Shown: positions 36,401 to 48,100 of the stretch, in pieces
How positions within the stretch are numbered: the stretch's first letter is position 1
Layout of the letters: every line of letters begins with the position of its first letter
NCBI GenBank assembly: GCA_003116995.1
Contig: BDSL01000016.1
Location: 372,001-436,000, forward strand
Direction of reading: 5' to 3'
DNA from: Yamagishiella unicocca
Taxonomy: Eukaryota > Chlorophyta > Chlorophyceae > Chlamydomonadales > Volvocaceae
DNA length: 64,000 nt
Program-made: the position numbers and the translations under genes
Notes under the pieces: generated by a model
The model's input: the letters and a program-made list of their open reading frames with translations, nothing else
Told to the model about the DNA's origin: nothing
The model's database searches: none

Positions 36401-39387
36401 GGTACGGCCCGAGCGCTGGGCGCAACTGCGGCCCCGGTCGCCGCTCGGAGGGCATCGGTGGCGCCCGCCGCCACGGCGCAAGCAGACGCCAGCAGCCCGG
36501 CTCTGCTAGCAGCCGAGGGCCCACGGACAGAATCCCCATCTTTTGCAGCGCTTGGTGGCTTGACCAGAGGAGCTGACTCCGCTTTGTCAATCAGAGCCTG
36601 CAAAGGCGGAGGGGTGTACTCAAGGAAGCTGATAGGGCCCGCGCGCTCTGGCGCCTATCCCGCGCCTGTATGAGCCGTCCTGCCAGCTCTCGCCGCCCCA
36701 CAAAACGCCACGACAGCGGAAGAGTCATCGCACTGCGGGGCATGCAACGCGGTACGTGTGTGTGGTACTCTTTCAGCCCCCACCTCCATGGCCTCGAGGC
36801 TGCCTGCCGCCCCCAGCAACCGCCCCACACTGGCGCACGCGGCCTGAGCGTCAGCTGCCAGAGCCACCACACCCTCCGAGCTGACATCACCGCCTGCGGG
36901 ATGTCCTCCGGGGTACGCTACGGGCGGCGGCGCCGGCGTGAGCGCGGGCCCAGCCGTCGTCCCCGCTGCTGCTGCCGTAGCTGTGGCAGGCGCCGACGGC
37001 TTCGCAAAGAGATCCCTGGTGGATGAGGACGATGGGAATTCGCCAGCTAACAGTCGCTGCCACACGGCAGGCGTGCTGCCGAAGCCGATTGACCCGTGGG
37101 TCTCTGCGTCATGGCGAGCCGCGTCGCTGACACATGCCGCCAGGGCTGTGAGCAGCTCCACGGCATCAAGCGGACAGTACACGGGCAGCACCGTGGAGCG
37201 AGCTCGTTCACCGAGCTCGACGTAATTCGATTTTCCGGTCTGAGTACTGCTGCCGGCCGCAGCCCGCGGCTCCGAGGGCAGCGCTGCTCCGGAACCGCCT
37301 CCCTGACCCCTCCCGCCGCCGACGGGGCCCTCCTGCACCACCACGAAGGCCCCTGAGAGGCTCAGGAGCCCTGCGGGGCGCCGCAGCTCGACCTCCAGCG
37401 CCGCCGCGGCCGAGACGGCACAGCACATGGCAATCGTGCCGTGTGCGGCGAGCGGTCCCTCCCCTGCCGCCGCCGCCTGCTGCAGCTGCCTCCGGACCTC
37501 CCGCACGCCCGCCTGCCAGCCGGGGTCGGACCCATGCCTGCGGGCAAACGCCAGGGCGGCCGCCCGTACCTGCACCAGGCCACGGAAAGCAGACATCTAA
37601 GCAATTCGCTCCCTATGACCGCAGCAACGTGCATGCGTCGTCCCCCACAGCAGCAGCTGACTTCGTGCCTGCAAGATGTACCCCGCCACCGCCGCAGCAA
37701 CCCAATAGCCACCAACCACAAACCACAAACGCACCTCCTCCGTCCTACTGCTCCCGGTCGCCAGCAGCACTCCCTCCACCAGCCAGCGCCAGTCCCGCGA
37801 ACTGCACTGCTCGCGGCACAGCTCAAGGAGCGCCGCCGCGGCCCGCAGCGCCGCCGCCACCACGGACGGCTCCGTGTCCTTCACCGCCACATAGCAAGCC
37901 AGCTCGCAGCACACCACCCACGTGTTGACGTCTCTTACGAGCAGCCCTCGCTGCCCGGCGGCCCCTGCAGCGGCAGAACTGGCCGGCAGCTCAACCGCGA
38001 CCGCATCCACAACCGCGTCTCGCGCCTCAGCGACGCCGGGCTGCCCCGGCCCAGGCGCTACAGCAGCGGTGTCCATCTGGGTCGGCGAAGGAACACCGGA
38101 TACGGCGACGTGCGCGGCATGAGGTTCAGCTGCAGCCAACCCACTGCCAGCCGTGTCAGCCGCGCCGCCTGCCGCAGCGGCGCTGCCGGCGCTGTCGGAA
38201 GCTGCTGCGGCGGCGGTCCTCCGATGCAGCGTGAGGACCTCCTCGAGGAGCCACACGGTTGCGATGCGAACCTCCGGAGAGGAAGAGCGCAACCCCGGGG
38301 CGCCCTGCACAGCATCGCACCGCACCGCACAGCACAGCATAGCACGGTCGCCGTTCAGCCGCCACAGTTCAGTGGTGCCGCTGCAGAGCCCGTCGACGCC
38401 CCGCTGCCCTTCTTGTCCCTCTGCGCTGCCGAGCTTGCGCCGGGCTACCTTGCTGCATCACGTGGCCCAAGACGGCCTCAGCAGCGCTATGCGGCACCCC
38501 ACACCCCAGGAATACCCTTTGTACGAGGAAGAAACCACCGCGCCCTGAAAGGAGGCCTTCTAATTTGAGGCGGCTGCCATCGCGACCGCTCCCTGGCCTC
38601 AAGCATGGCTCCAGGGCTGCCATTTGGGCCCATCACTGGGACGCAACTGGCTAGTATGGCAGGCTGAAGGAGATGAGGTCCCCGCCCCGCAGCAGACTCC
38701 TTCCCCTTGCTCAGGCGGACACACCTTGATGCATCCCCACAGAGGCTGCAACTGCAGCTCCTCTACGGCACCGCCCGCCCGCAGGGTTTGAACGGTGTGT
38801 CGCTGTATGCGGATCCAGGCGCATGCCCATTCTGACTGAAAGCCCGACAAGTGGCGGCTGCAAGCAGCACCCGAGGCACCAAGCGTGTGCCTGGCCGCCC
38901 AGCTGACGGCGTCTCGTACCGACTGGGCGCACTCCCCGGGTGCAACGCAGGCCGGAGCTCCGAATCCGGTCGTGCGGCCGGCGGGGGCGCCCTTCCGATC
39001 CACAACAGCCTGGCCCCCAGAGACAGTTTGGGCCGCTTCCAGCAGCAGGCGCGCTGCGTCCTCGGCCAGGATAAGCAGTTCATGTAGCACTTCGGCATGC
39101 ATTTCGCGTCCCCCAAGCGCCCTTACAAGTTCAGGCCAAAGCACGCGCAGCGCGGATTCAGCGCGCTTCCATGCCGCTGCACGAGACGCCTCAACGCAAT
39201 GTTCTGCTCCTGGCCTGGCATCCTGCAGATCTGTATGCAACCGCTTGACCGCCGTTGATGCCGAACGCGTGGCATCGCGCCTAGCGGCTGGATCAACGTT
39301 GTCCAGTGCTGAGCCCATTATACTATTCAGTGCCATAATATGCCGGTGGACTATGGTACGGATGTCAGGATGTGGTCGACATCCCAT
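33401..39387 (-). CDS. Alpha-solenoid (HEAT-like) protein, possible TTI2
   Basis: Model: complement(join(33401..33976, 34115..34233, 34513..34704, 34889..35599, 35682..36111, 36304..36597, 36784..37596, 37735..38304, 38725..39387)); 1,455 residues, all phases close. The whole length is Ala/Leu-rich helical sequence with low-complexity Gly/Pro inserts. Repeat-like pieces include EVRIATVWLLEEVLTL, LRTALPAVLACCDDPAPGVA followed by QYGIAMLHAA, and the C-terminal LRYMSRLMPLLLEWL with RATWPRMPANAAVLWRHLL. The 'LP..L..DDP.P....G...L' and 'TWPR' patterns recall TELO2-interacting protein 2, a PIKK-maturation co-chaperone (TTT complex), but the protein is much longer than human TTI2 (about 500 residues). 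The HEAT-like fold is likely; the TTI2 name is tentative. Start: the ATG at 39387, an upstream in-frame start being absent. Confidence 0.6.
35774..35841. repeat. Coding tandem repeat (about 33 bp) in the HEAT-like gene
   Basis: Two full units and a third start of GCGAGGGCCGCAGCACACGG, in frame in exon 5 of the minus-strand gene, giving a duplicated VPCAAAL peptide. It adds length variation to a low-complexity loop. Confidence 0.75.
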
Positions 39388-40126
39388 ACGTAACAACGGA
39401 ACCTAGGAGCCTTATTGCTGGAAGTTTACTCTTTACTTGTAACAATGCAAAAATGTAACGAACATATGTTAACGAACGAACATATGTTATAATAAAGACA
39501 TGTAAACGCGGGCTGTACTGTGTGAAGCTATGGGTCCCATATAGACTCTTCCTGTCTTACGCTTCCCTCCAAACTGTTCCTGCAATGCTAATACATGTTT
39601 TATATACCCGCGGCTAATGTACCATATATGGATGTTTTTATTTAGAAGGCAAGCGATGCGCCTTTCGGTAGCACCTTCGCACATTTCACAGCTTTTGTCC
39701 TGGAAGAATGGACTACGGACACGCAGTCATAGAGCTTCGGTAATGTCGGCCACAATGACATCACCGCCACTTTGGAAGACCTGCTGAGGACATGGAAAAG
39801 TCACCCGATGGGAGGCCCCAACAGAATAGCTAAGCAAAAGGTAAAATATTTGATTCGTTCGGCCGCAGCAGTCTATAAAGTGCGAAATCGGTAACGCCCA
39901 CGTGCACGACTTGGAGGTATAGCGCGTCCATGTCGTACAGCTCGTCCAGGAGATGAGCTGGCCCGACCTGTTTGTGCGGCGTCCCTTGCGTGCGACCTTT
40001 GTAACGATCCGACCCCAGTCGAAATTTAGATTAATACAAACTTCAGACAACCAATACAGCAGCCAAAACGTTAAAGGCTTTTTGCAGGCAAAATCTAACG
40101 GATTTCTTGTTCAGCAAATCCCCACA
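39388..40126. promoter_or_regulatory. Bidirectional promoter between the HEAT-like gene and the kinase
   Basis: 739 bp between two head-to-head start codons. It is AT-rich near 39420-39650. A direct repeat of AACGAACATATGTT lies at 39457-39489. A coding-like minus-strand block is described separately. Confidence 0.5.
39832..39974 (-). pseudogene. Coding-like orphan block in the shared promoter
   Basis: On the minus strand an acceptor-like CAG is followed by an open frame VGPAHLLDELYDMDALYLQ, then VVHVGVTDFALYRLLRPNE, ending at a stop. Further down, after another acceptor-like CAG near 39786, comes VFQSGGDVIVADITEAL and a stop at 39730. The composition looks like protein, but I could not join the blocks to each other or to an initiating exon: upstream they run into the kinase's first exon. 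It may be a gene relic or a small missed gene. I do not recognise the family. Confidence 0.3.
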
Positions 40127-41784
40127 ATGGCTCAGTGTGGTGCGCGAATTCGGATTGGCTTAGGACCTGGGGCCTGCCATACAGTATGGCCTGTTCCGCC
40201 CTTGCATCATCCTACCAGCGGCTCCAGCCCAAGGGGAGGGCCGCTACAAGCGGCAGCCTCTGCTAGTTTTGCGGCGCCCTTCGGATCCCCTTCGGGCGTT
40301 TCTTCATTTCTTTCACCTCTTTCGCCTGCCCACACGGAGACCTTCCTTAGCCGTTACGCTCTCGGGGCTTCTTTGGGACAGGTGAGGACAATCGCACCTT
40401 GGCCTTACGCAAGCGACGCTGCGCGAGGAACTCCTTAGACGTGGGCCAAAAGGTTCTCCTGCCCAAGCGTTATACTTTGCTCCTTTGCCTCTATCCGAAG
40501 GGCGCCATGGGTACAGTGGTCTCTGCATACGACCGCGCGACAGGCGAGGAGGTCGCAGTGAAAGTTGTCGCTAAGCAGCGGAATTCTGGGCGCCATCAGC
40601 GGTCGGCGTTACACCGCGAGGTAAGGTGCTTGACTGCCCAAACTTAATTGTCGTGTTAACGCTGACCTCCAGTGCACTTCCAGCTGCAATCCCAACCCCA
40701 ATATGCAGTCGGGTTGCACATTGGACCTTCATCTACAACTGGCCCTACTAACTGCAGGCAACCCTATGGCGGAAGGCGTATGCGGCTAGCAGGCAAGCTG
40801 GTCGTTTCATGTTCATCGAGGAGGACGCCAGCAATTACTACATTGTTTCGGAAAAATGCCACGGTGGCAGCCTGCAACAGATGCTGGATGATCGCGGTGC
40901 CCTCACGGAGGCAGAGCTGACGCAAGTCGCCTGGTAAGGGTTCTGTTCCTTAAGGCTCACTCTTTTCCATAGAAGACCTAATTGCATCCAGTCGTGATGC
41001 GTGCTAGCAATCTGGGCCGTAGATTTGTTCAATTATGGTGAACGCCTTACCTGTGCCATCCATGCAAGCGCATCATGTCAGAACCCTGTTCGGCCCCTAA
41101 CGCAGGTGCGTTCTGACCTTCCTTTCGGACATGCACAAGCATTCGATCTATTACGGGGATTTGAAGCCTGGGAACGTCATCCTGAAGGACGTCTACCCCT
41201 GTAACTCGGACCCGGACTGCTTGAACGTACGCGTGGTGGACTTCGGATGCTCGCAGCTGGTGTCCAGCACACCCTTGCGTGCGATGAGTGGCTCGCCGCT
41301 ATTCCTGGCACCGGAGATTGTCAAAGGCGCTTACGGGTTGCCCGCTGATATGTGAGTATTCGCTTTGCACAATCCGTCAGCCTGTCCCGGGGTTTGGTCA
41401 TCGCCACACGTGTACACTGTTCATGGGTCTTTCTGACGTTGATGCCTCGCTGCTGCTGCTGCTGAAACCCCTTTGCATCTTGCTGCTCACGCACACAGGT
41501 GGGCGTTTGGCGTCACGCTCTACATGCTCATCTGCAATCGCCTGCCATTCTGGCTGGAGTCCGTCAGCCAGTTGGAGGACCTGCTGGATTTGGACTCCAT
41601 CAATACAGCCATTCAGTACAGTCCCGTACTTTTCGCCGGCAAGCACTGGCGCGGAGTCTCTGAGGACCTGAAGGACCTTGTATGTAGTTTGCTGGAGAAG
41701 GACCCGGCCCGACGCCTTACGGCCGAGCAAGCTATGCAGCATTCTTGGTTCGCCAGTGCGAAAGAGATGTGCACGCTAACGTAA
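40127..41784 (+). CDS. Small Ser/Thr protein kinase with a YGD catalytic loop
   Basis: Model: join(40127..40381, 40501..40620, 40758..40933, 41106..41351, 41499..41784); 360 residues, all phases close. Kinase landmarks: glycine loop LGASLGQGAMGTVVSAYDR, VAVKVV (ATP lysine), LHREATLWRKA (likely helix C Glu), the catalytic loop HSIYYGDLKPGNVIL, VVDFGCS (DFG), SGSPLFLAPE (APE), MWAFGVTLYMLICNRLPFW, and RRLTAEQAMQHSWF, which suggests the CAMK/CDPK group. The HRD motif is Tyr-Gly-Asp: the catalytic Asp is kept but the Arg is gone, so activation-loop control would differ from RD kinases. The N-terminal 70 residues are Ser/Pro-rich. No EF hands or C-terminal extension follow. An upstream in-frame ATG at 39953 exists, but the sequence after it is not protein-like. 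Confidence 0.85.
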
Positions 41785-43759
41785 ACGCGTAACGTGGTGC
41801 GGTTGTTGAAGGCCGATGGGTGCGCACTTCAATGGCGGGTATGTTGCCCTCGTTCAAGGGGCCATGGTGTAGGTACGAACGAAATTATGTTCCGGAGCCG
41901 CCGCCCTGCCGACCCAGCGACAAGCCGTAAGTAGCCTTCTAGCGATATGTCTTTATGGCCTCTTTATGGCCGCAGGGAGGGACGCATCCTTTACGTCTGT
42001 TGTTATCAGGCGAATGAACCTTGCTGTTTAACACCACATGGCTAGCCTATTGGTAATTCTTGGGACGAGGTACGATTACGATTATGCCTGCAAGCATGCT
42101 ATCGATCTGCGTGTTTGGGGAGCTAAGTTGTGCTGTAGCAGGGCGTTAGCATGCAGCTCTCAGTTTCTACAGGATGGAAAGAGTTGTTCACCATATCTGG
42201 CTAATTGCTGAATGGCGGGTTGTGGAAGAGCAGATCTCGCATGACGCCCTGGCGTTTAGGCAGCAGGTAGCGTTACATTAAAGTTGGCCACCTATCTATT
42301 CCAAGCATGTCAGGTGTGGATGCCTGTACGCCATCAAATGCTTTGGCTAGAGCTTGGTCGACATATTGCTCGCCTTCGGGAATCTCACACACACACACAC
42401 GGCGTGTGTCTCGCTTCCGCGGTGGGGTCATCTCTCTGGCCTTGCCTAATAGCTGGAAGCGTTGCACATGTTGGAGCGCTGGCTGTATGTATCATATATT
42501 GCTGCGTGTACGGATCCTTGTATGAGAGTATTACTGGAACATGGTTATCCGAGTAGTGGGCAGGTTATCGAGGGCATGGCTGGTGCTGTTTGCACATGTC
42601 TGTTCCGTGCCTAGCACCCAGCCGTGGGTGTCGATCAGCGCCTTCAGGGTTGAGAGGCCCACGGACAGTGCTGCCGCATGGGTTATGCCTTGAACCATTC
42701 ATAGTTACGTGGGTTAATTTATAAATCAAGGGTTATCTCCATTTGTATTAAGTCTTATACGTATACCTTGTATCGAATACAAATACAAAATACGTCGCTG
42801 CCCTTTGTCCGTGTTGTCATACGGCAGCCGAGTGTTGCGCTGTTAAGCCCTGTTAAGGGGAATGTGCTGTCTTCGTACCATCATCTGAGACGTGATAAGG
42901 CGTTGGTGAATGGCACTACTGCATTCAGTGGAACGAATCTGTGGGTGGTGTTAATGCTTTATAGTCAGTTGGTGCACTTCCGAGTTGTGGGAGTAGAGCT
43001 TCGGCAGGATCGTGAGCGGGTGTCGCACGTACCAGAATTGTGTGTGTCTCAGGGGGGGTGCTCGTGCCACCAGTCTGCTTTGACGAATGTAATACACAGG
43101 TTCGAAGAAAGCCTGCGTCCAGTAGGTGAGGCGTCGCATCACATCACAGGTTACATGTCAAAATCGGGCCCCGCATGAAAGTGCCGGCCCAATCGGCCAG
43201 GGATGCGCTGGGATGCGATCATGTGAAACGCTCGACTCAGTCACATAAAAATGAAATTGGACACCCATCCCTCGCTGTACTCTTTATTTATTTTATTATT
43301 TCAACGGTTAAGTGCTAACACGCGCACGGATGAATGTCTCGGCTTTAGGTTGGCGCGGGCCCTGACCTCGTTGTATCAACGCCGACGGCTGGTCGCACCA
43401 AATGTGTAGGATGCTTCCCTGGTGTGAACCTACAACAGTCTTACATACGGAAGGAGGACACCTGGGTCCTGGCATGTGGGTTCTTTTAGCTTCAATCTGT
43501 GCTCGGGACAACCACTAACGACCCTATACCTATTTCACCTATTTGAGCTTCAATTGACGCTTTGCATAGGTATACACGCAGCTTAACCTGTGTAAGTTAC
43601 ATTTGCTGTCCAGCTTCTGCTTTCGCAGTCGAAAATGGCCATGCGAGTTCAGGCCCAACGTGCATGCGCGACCAACAGCCTTGTCCGCCGCAGCCGTGCG
43701 GTCGCTTTCAGGCCGCTTTGCAAATCCGTCCATGATGTGACTTCCAGGTAGGAGTCGAC
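41785..43759. other. Long spacer between kinase and nuclease
   Basis: Nearly 2 kb with no exon that I can support on either strand. It carries a short CA run (42385-42400) and AT-rich patches near 42710-42790 and 43250-43310. The longest open frames (for example 42768-43178 on plus) lack a domain or a splice partner. Confidence 0.5.
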
Positions 43760-44853
43760 ATGTTCCGTTGGTTTTGTAAAAGGGGGTTTACGGTCGCTGG
43801 CGGCCGTGCCAGATCCTGGCCAATTGACGCGCTTAAAATGCCTGCATGCTACAGTCCATCAGTTGCAGTCTCCAATATGGGGCGTGCACTGGTGGCCGGC
43901 GTCGCGTCGTGCATCGTTTTGGCTTCCGGGGCCATGGCGGTTCCAAGCGTCATTGAAGGACCCGCTCGCGTAGTGGATGGAGATACGCTGGTAAGTCGCT
44001 GGGCAGCTTTCAGCGCCGCGTAACGCAAAGAAGCGTTGCAGGCCCAACCTCGGTCCGCGTACATTGAGGCTCGGACTCCATCCGCAGGTCATTAACGGAG
44101 ATCGCATTCGCCTGTATGGTGTGGACGCTCCAGAAAGTGCTCAGCAATGTCAGGATGCTCGCGGGGCTTCCTATCCATGCGGACTTTATAGCAAAGACGC
44201 CCTCGCCAAGAAGATTGGCAACGCCGCGGTTAAGTGCGATGTCAAGACAACCGATCAGTATGGGCGCAATGTGTCAGTATGCGGTTTGAAACCCCTCACT
44301 GGCGGCTTTGAGGACCTGAACGCTTGGCTGGTCAGCAACGGCTATGCCGTTGCATACAGGTTAGATAATACCAGCTGTGCTACATTCTTTTTTTTAGCTT
44401 CGTTGCTATATAATTTGGATTTACTGCAGCGACTTTTTCCGCGACCGCGTTGCTGAGCTCCTTGTGTTTCTAATGTCCTGCAGGCAATATGGCAAGGATT
44501 ATGTCCCGATGGAGGATTCCGCACACGTCGCTGGCAAGGGCATCTGGCAGGGGCAATTCCAGGTGCCCAGCGAGTGGCGGAAAGCTAACAAGCGGTCTGA
44601 GTCTGGGCCCGTTCAGTCTGCGGTCGCCTTTACCCCTTCACCAGCTGCCAAGGGCAACGGTGGAGATCCAGTTCCGCAATGCGCTAACGGCCCAGCCATT
44701 AAGGGGAACATCGGCTCGACTGGCGAGAAGATTTTCCACGTCCCCGGCGGCAGATACTACGAATCGGTCCGTATCGATCTGAAGGACGGCGAAAAGTTTT
44801 TCTGCACAGAGACCGAGGCCAAGGCGGCCGGCTGGAGGCCTTCGGCACAGTAA
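43760..44853 (+). CDS. Secreted SNase-type nuclease of bacterial style
   Basis: Model: join(43760..43990, 44088..44359, 44484..44853); 290 residues, all phases close. After a basic N-terminus comes a hydrophobic stretch with a signal-peptide-like end (MGRALVAGVASCIVLASGAMA), so it probably enters the secretory path or an organelle. The staphylococcal-nuclease fold is clear: RVVDGDTL, then IRLYGVDAPES (Arg, Asp, Glu of the active site) and TDQYGRNVSVCG (second Arg). The C-terminal block IKGNIGSTGEKIFHVPG...YYESVRIDLKDGEKFFCTETEA..AGWRPS matches the small domain that ends many bacterial and cyanobacterial SNase-like proteins. Likely role: cutting of extracellular or organellar nucleic acid. The introns show it is a resident nuclear gene; a transfer from bacteria is plausible but not proven. 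Confidence 0.85.
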
Positions 44854-45135
44854 CGCTAGCAACGTAGCAAGGGTTGGACGTGCAATCAATTTATGTTACC
44901 AATGACTGATAAGTGTATTACAAACATCATAAAATGCTGTATTTCCTGGACCATGTTATGAAGTCTAGCAGTGAACCGGAGCCAAGAATGAAGAATCCAG
45001 TTGCCACCGTACGCTTGCAATGTACGGAATGTGCGATGTGGTGTGTGAAATGGCACGGAGGACAAAATGTTTCGATGGTGTCGAAATCTTTTTTGGTTGC
45101 CAATCATATTTATGTATTCTTTTAGTGTCGATGCG

Positions 45136-48100
45136 ATGAGTTCGCGACGAGGACTGCGCACATACACGGTGCGCACACAAGCGCGGTCCCTTCGCCTCAT
45201 ATCCGCTGCGGCAGCTGCAACAGCTGGATCCTCTGAAACAAATGTAGGGTCTTCTGTGAAGCCGTTTCTCCTGTCGCACACATGGCGAAGCATCGTTTCA
45301 GACGCCGAGCCGTCACCACAGCTTTCCCCCCTTCGCGTACTACATTGCACGTCCCTGGCCCATACCTCTCTCATAACTTTGCTCGACGCAGCCACGCAGA
45401 TCGCAGCCTCCGAGGGTGTTATGCCTTGTGCAGGTGAGTTGCGTGAGAGAGAACACGACTGGGGATGAGGGACGAGGGAGTGTGTGTATTCAGAGTCAAG
45501 AGGCGGTGCAGTCTGAAGTGGAATTGCGCCTTGGCGCTACACGAACAGAGCAGTCGTGGGTAGGGAGTGTCTAATGGAAGGGAAGGTTAAACAAAGGCTG
45601 CTGACAAACGCTGGGGTCACGGACGTAAAGCGTCCTTGACTGACCATGACCAACGGCCACGTGTGGCACCCGATCTCACCCGGTCGATCTGAGCATGGCG
45701 TGCAACAGCATCAGCACGGACGTAGTGCATCTGACCTGGGCATCGGTTTCGACCCCTCGGCCGTCGTCCCGTCAGCAGTCTTGCAGCAGCACCCACAACC
45801 GCCACAGACGTTCCTCCGATGCCCATGTCTCTTGCGCATTGTCTACCTGGAAGGCTCGGCTCCTAAGCCGTTGCCCCAAGCCTAAGCCTACGGCGCAGCT
45901 CTGTCCTGCGCCTCCGCCCGGTGCAGTGCCGGCCTGCTGTGTAGAGTAGTAGCGACCCGGGGTCGGTGCACCCACCGGCTGGTGCCCTCTTCCCACCACC
46001 CATCAGAGACACATCAGCACCAGCCTTGCCATTTGCCCGCCCACCTCCTCAAGTACAGGGCGTCGTCCGCCCGACCCGTGAATTGTAGGGCTGGCACAAG
46101 AGGAAGAGCAGCAGGATGATCAGCAGCGGGCAACCATTGAAGCGAAGCACTTACTGGCGGCGCTGCTGAGGTCACCGGAGCTCTGCCCCTCGTTGACCGC
46201 AGCCCTAGCTAGGGCTGGCTTTCCAGCTGACGCAGCGGCAGCGCAGCAGCTGGGCGAGTCATCGCCTCCGTGTCGCACGCAGCCTGTCCGTGCAGCTGGC
46301 CGGCGGGTGAAAGGAACCACAGGCGGCGGCGGCGCCAGCAGCATTGGCGGATCCGGGCCCGAGGAGAGTGGTCAGGGTGCCGGTGAAGAGGTGGACGCCT
46401 TGGATGCCAGCAGCATCAGCACATGGAGGGTTCTGGATACAGCCTTCGAGGTGCGGAGCTACTCCGCAAAACAAGTGCCTTTGGTGCCGACCTCGGACAC
46501 GTCACAGACTGCGCCCAAGTTGCTGAGTGCCCGGCGCACGCAGCACCAACCAGCTAACGACGTAAGGTTGACCAGCAAGCTCAACCAGTCAAACGACCTC
46601 CGGCCTCGCGCGCTGGCCCCGCCTCGCAGGACTCTGCTGAGCGCGAGGCGGACCTCCTGGCGTGCGGCTTCTCAGCCAGCAGGGCTGCCCAGCTGGTGCT
46701 GCTGCAGGCCTACCGCTGGGCCATGCTGACCGGTGAGTGGACCCTTGGTGGCGGCAATCGACATAGGAAGTAGCGGGACAAGGCAGGGAAAGGTACCCAC
46801 ATGGTCACGTGGAGGTTTCAAAGGAGGTTCCAGAGGAGGAATCTGCGATCAGGTGCTAATGAAGTAGCGGCCACTTGTCAGTTGTGGCGATGTGGGCCGG
46901 GGCAACCGTCGCCCAGCCCCACCTGCCAGCACTAACGCGACCCGTGCCATCCACAACCGCCGCCCCTAGCCCTCCCAAGCCCCCTGCCCTCCCACCCGTC
47001 ACGGCAGGTGGCTCGAAGGTGCATCCCGTCCACGTGGCCCAGGCGCTGGTGGTGCAGGCATGCTTCTCGCGCTTCCGTACCGGCTTCGCCACCCACCCTC
47101 CGGCGCAGTTAGCGCTCGAGCTGTTTGCGCTGCTGCCTGGCGCGGTGTGTCACCAGGTACGGGTGCTGCTGCCGGGTTGGCTGCTGGTGCCGTTGTCTGG
47201 GGAGAAGAGTGCGGCTCGTCGGGTCTGCGGTGACGACTATCGTGGGGTACACGGAAGAGGCTGTCGTGGGAGGGGAGTGGTTGAGACCTGATGCAGCCAC
47301 GGCGACCACCGCCCGGCCGCCGCGGAGGTCTCAGGATCCAAGCTTTTTCCGTTCCCCTCCTCTCGCGGCTTGTGCGCCACAGGTGCTCAATTCGCTGCAG
47401 GTTGAAATGCAGGCGGCCGCTGAGCCGCCCGATCCACCAGGCCCCAGCATTACCTGCACCAGTGGCAGCGCAAATTCCCAAGGCGGTTCTCCGCCTGCCC
47501 GCAGCGACCCGCGGCCTGAGCCTACGGAAGCTGCACGGCACGGATCTGAGGCGGCTGCCACTGCGGCCGCGGAGCTGCTGGCCAACTACAGCCGATCAGG
47601 GTTGCTGCCTTCACGGAGCGCCCTCGACGCAATAGCGGCCTCCCTGGAGGCGTCTTGGCCGGCAGCAGCCGCCAGCGCCGCAACATCCCGATCCACCGCA
47701 GCCACGTCGGTGGGCGTCACGCGGCCGGGGTCAGAAGCTGCGCAAGCGTCGCCTGCGAGCAGGCCGCAAGCAACGGCATCAGATGAAGTCCCGGATGCAG
47801 TGCGCGTCCTGTGCACCTGCGCAGCCCTGGGTTACCGCCTGCCGCCTGGCGCCCTGCCGTCGCTGGTGCTCAGCGACCCGAAGGCGCACCAGGCCGGAAC
47901 ACAGCGGCTTGCGGCCGAAGGTCGCCGGCCGGCGGAGCCGGCCAGCAGCGGCGCTGCCGGAGCTGGGTCGACATGCGTCCAGACGCCAACAGCGCCGTGG
48001 CTGACGCCACGGGTGCTAAATGAGTGGCTGGGTGCCTTGGCTTTCCATGGCCTCGCCCCCCTGCCTGCCAGCGACGCCGACTTGGGGGTAAGCGCCAGCG

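Noticed and set aside
43085..43110. GGTTCGAAG resembling a tRNA T-loop/B box
   Set aside because: No acceptor stem, anticodon arm or A box can be paired around it. I found no convincing tRNA in the window.
42768..43178. Plus-strand open frame of 136 codons downstream of the kinase
   Set aside because: It has no domain, no supporting splice sites and mixed composition; chance open frame in a spacer.
43760..44853. Bacterial contamination as the source of the SNase gene
   Set aside because: Two phase-consistent GT-AG introns interrupt it, and it sits between typical algal genes.
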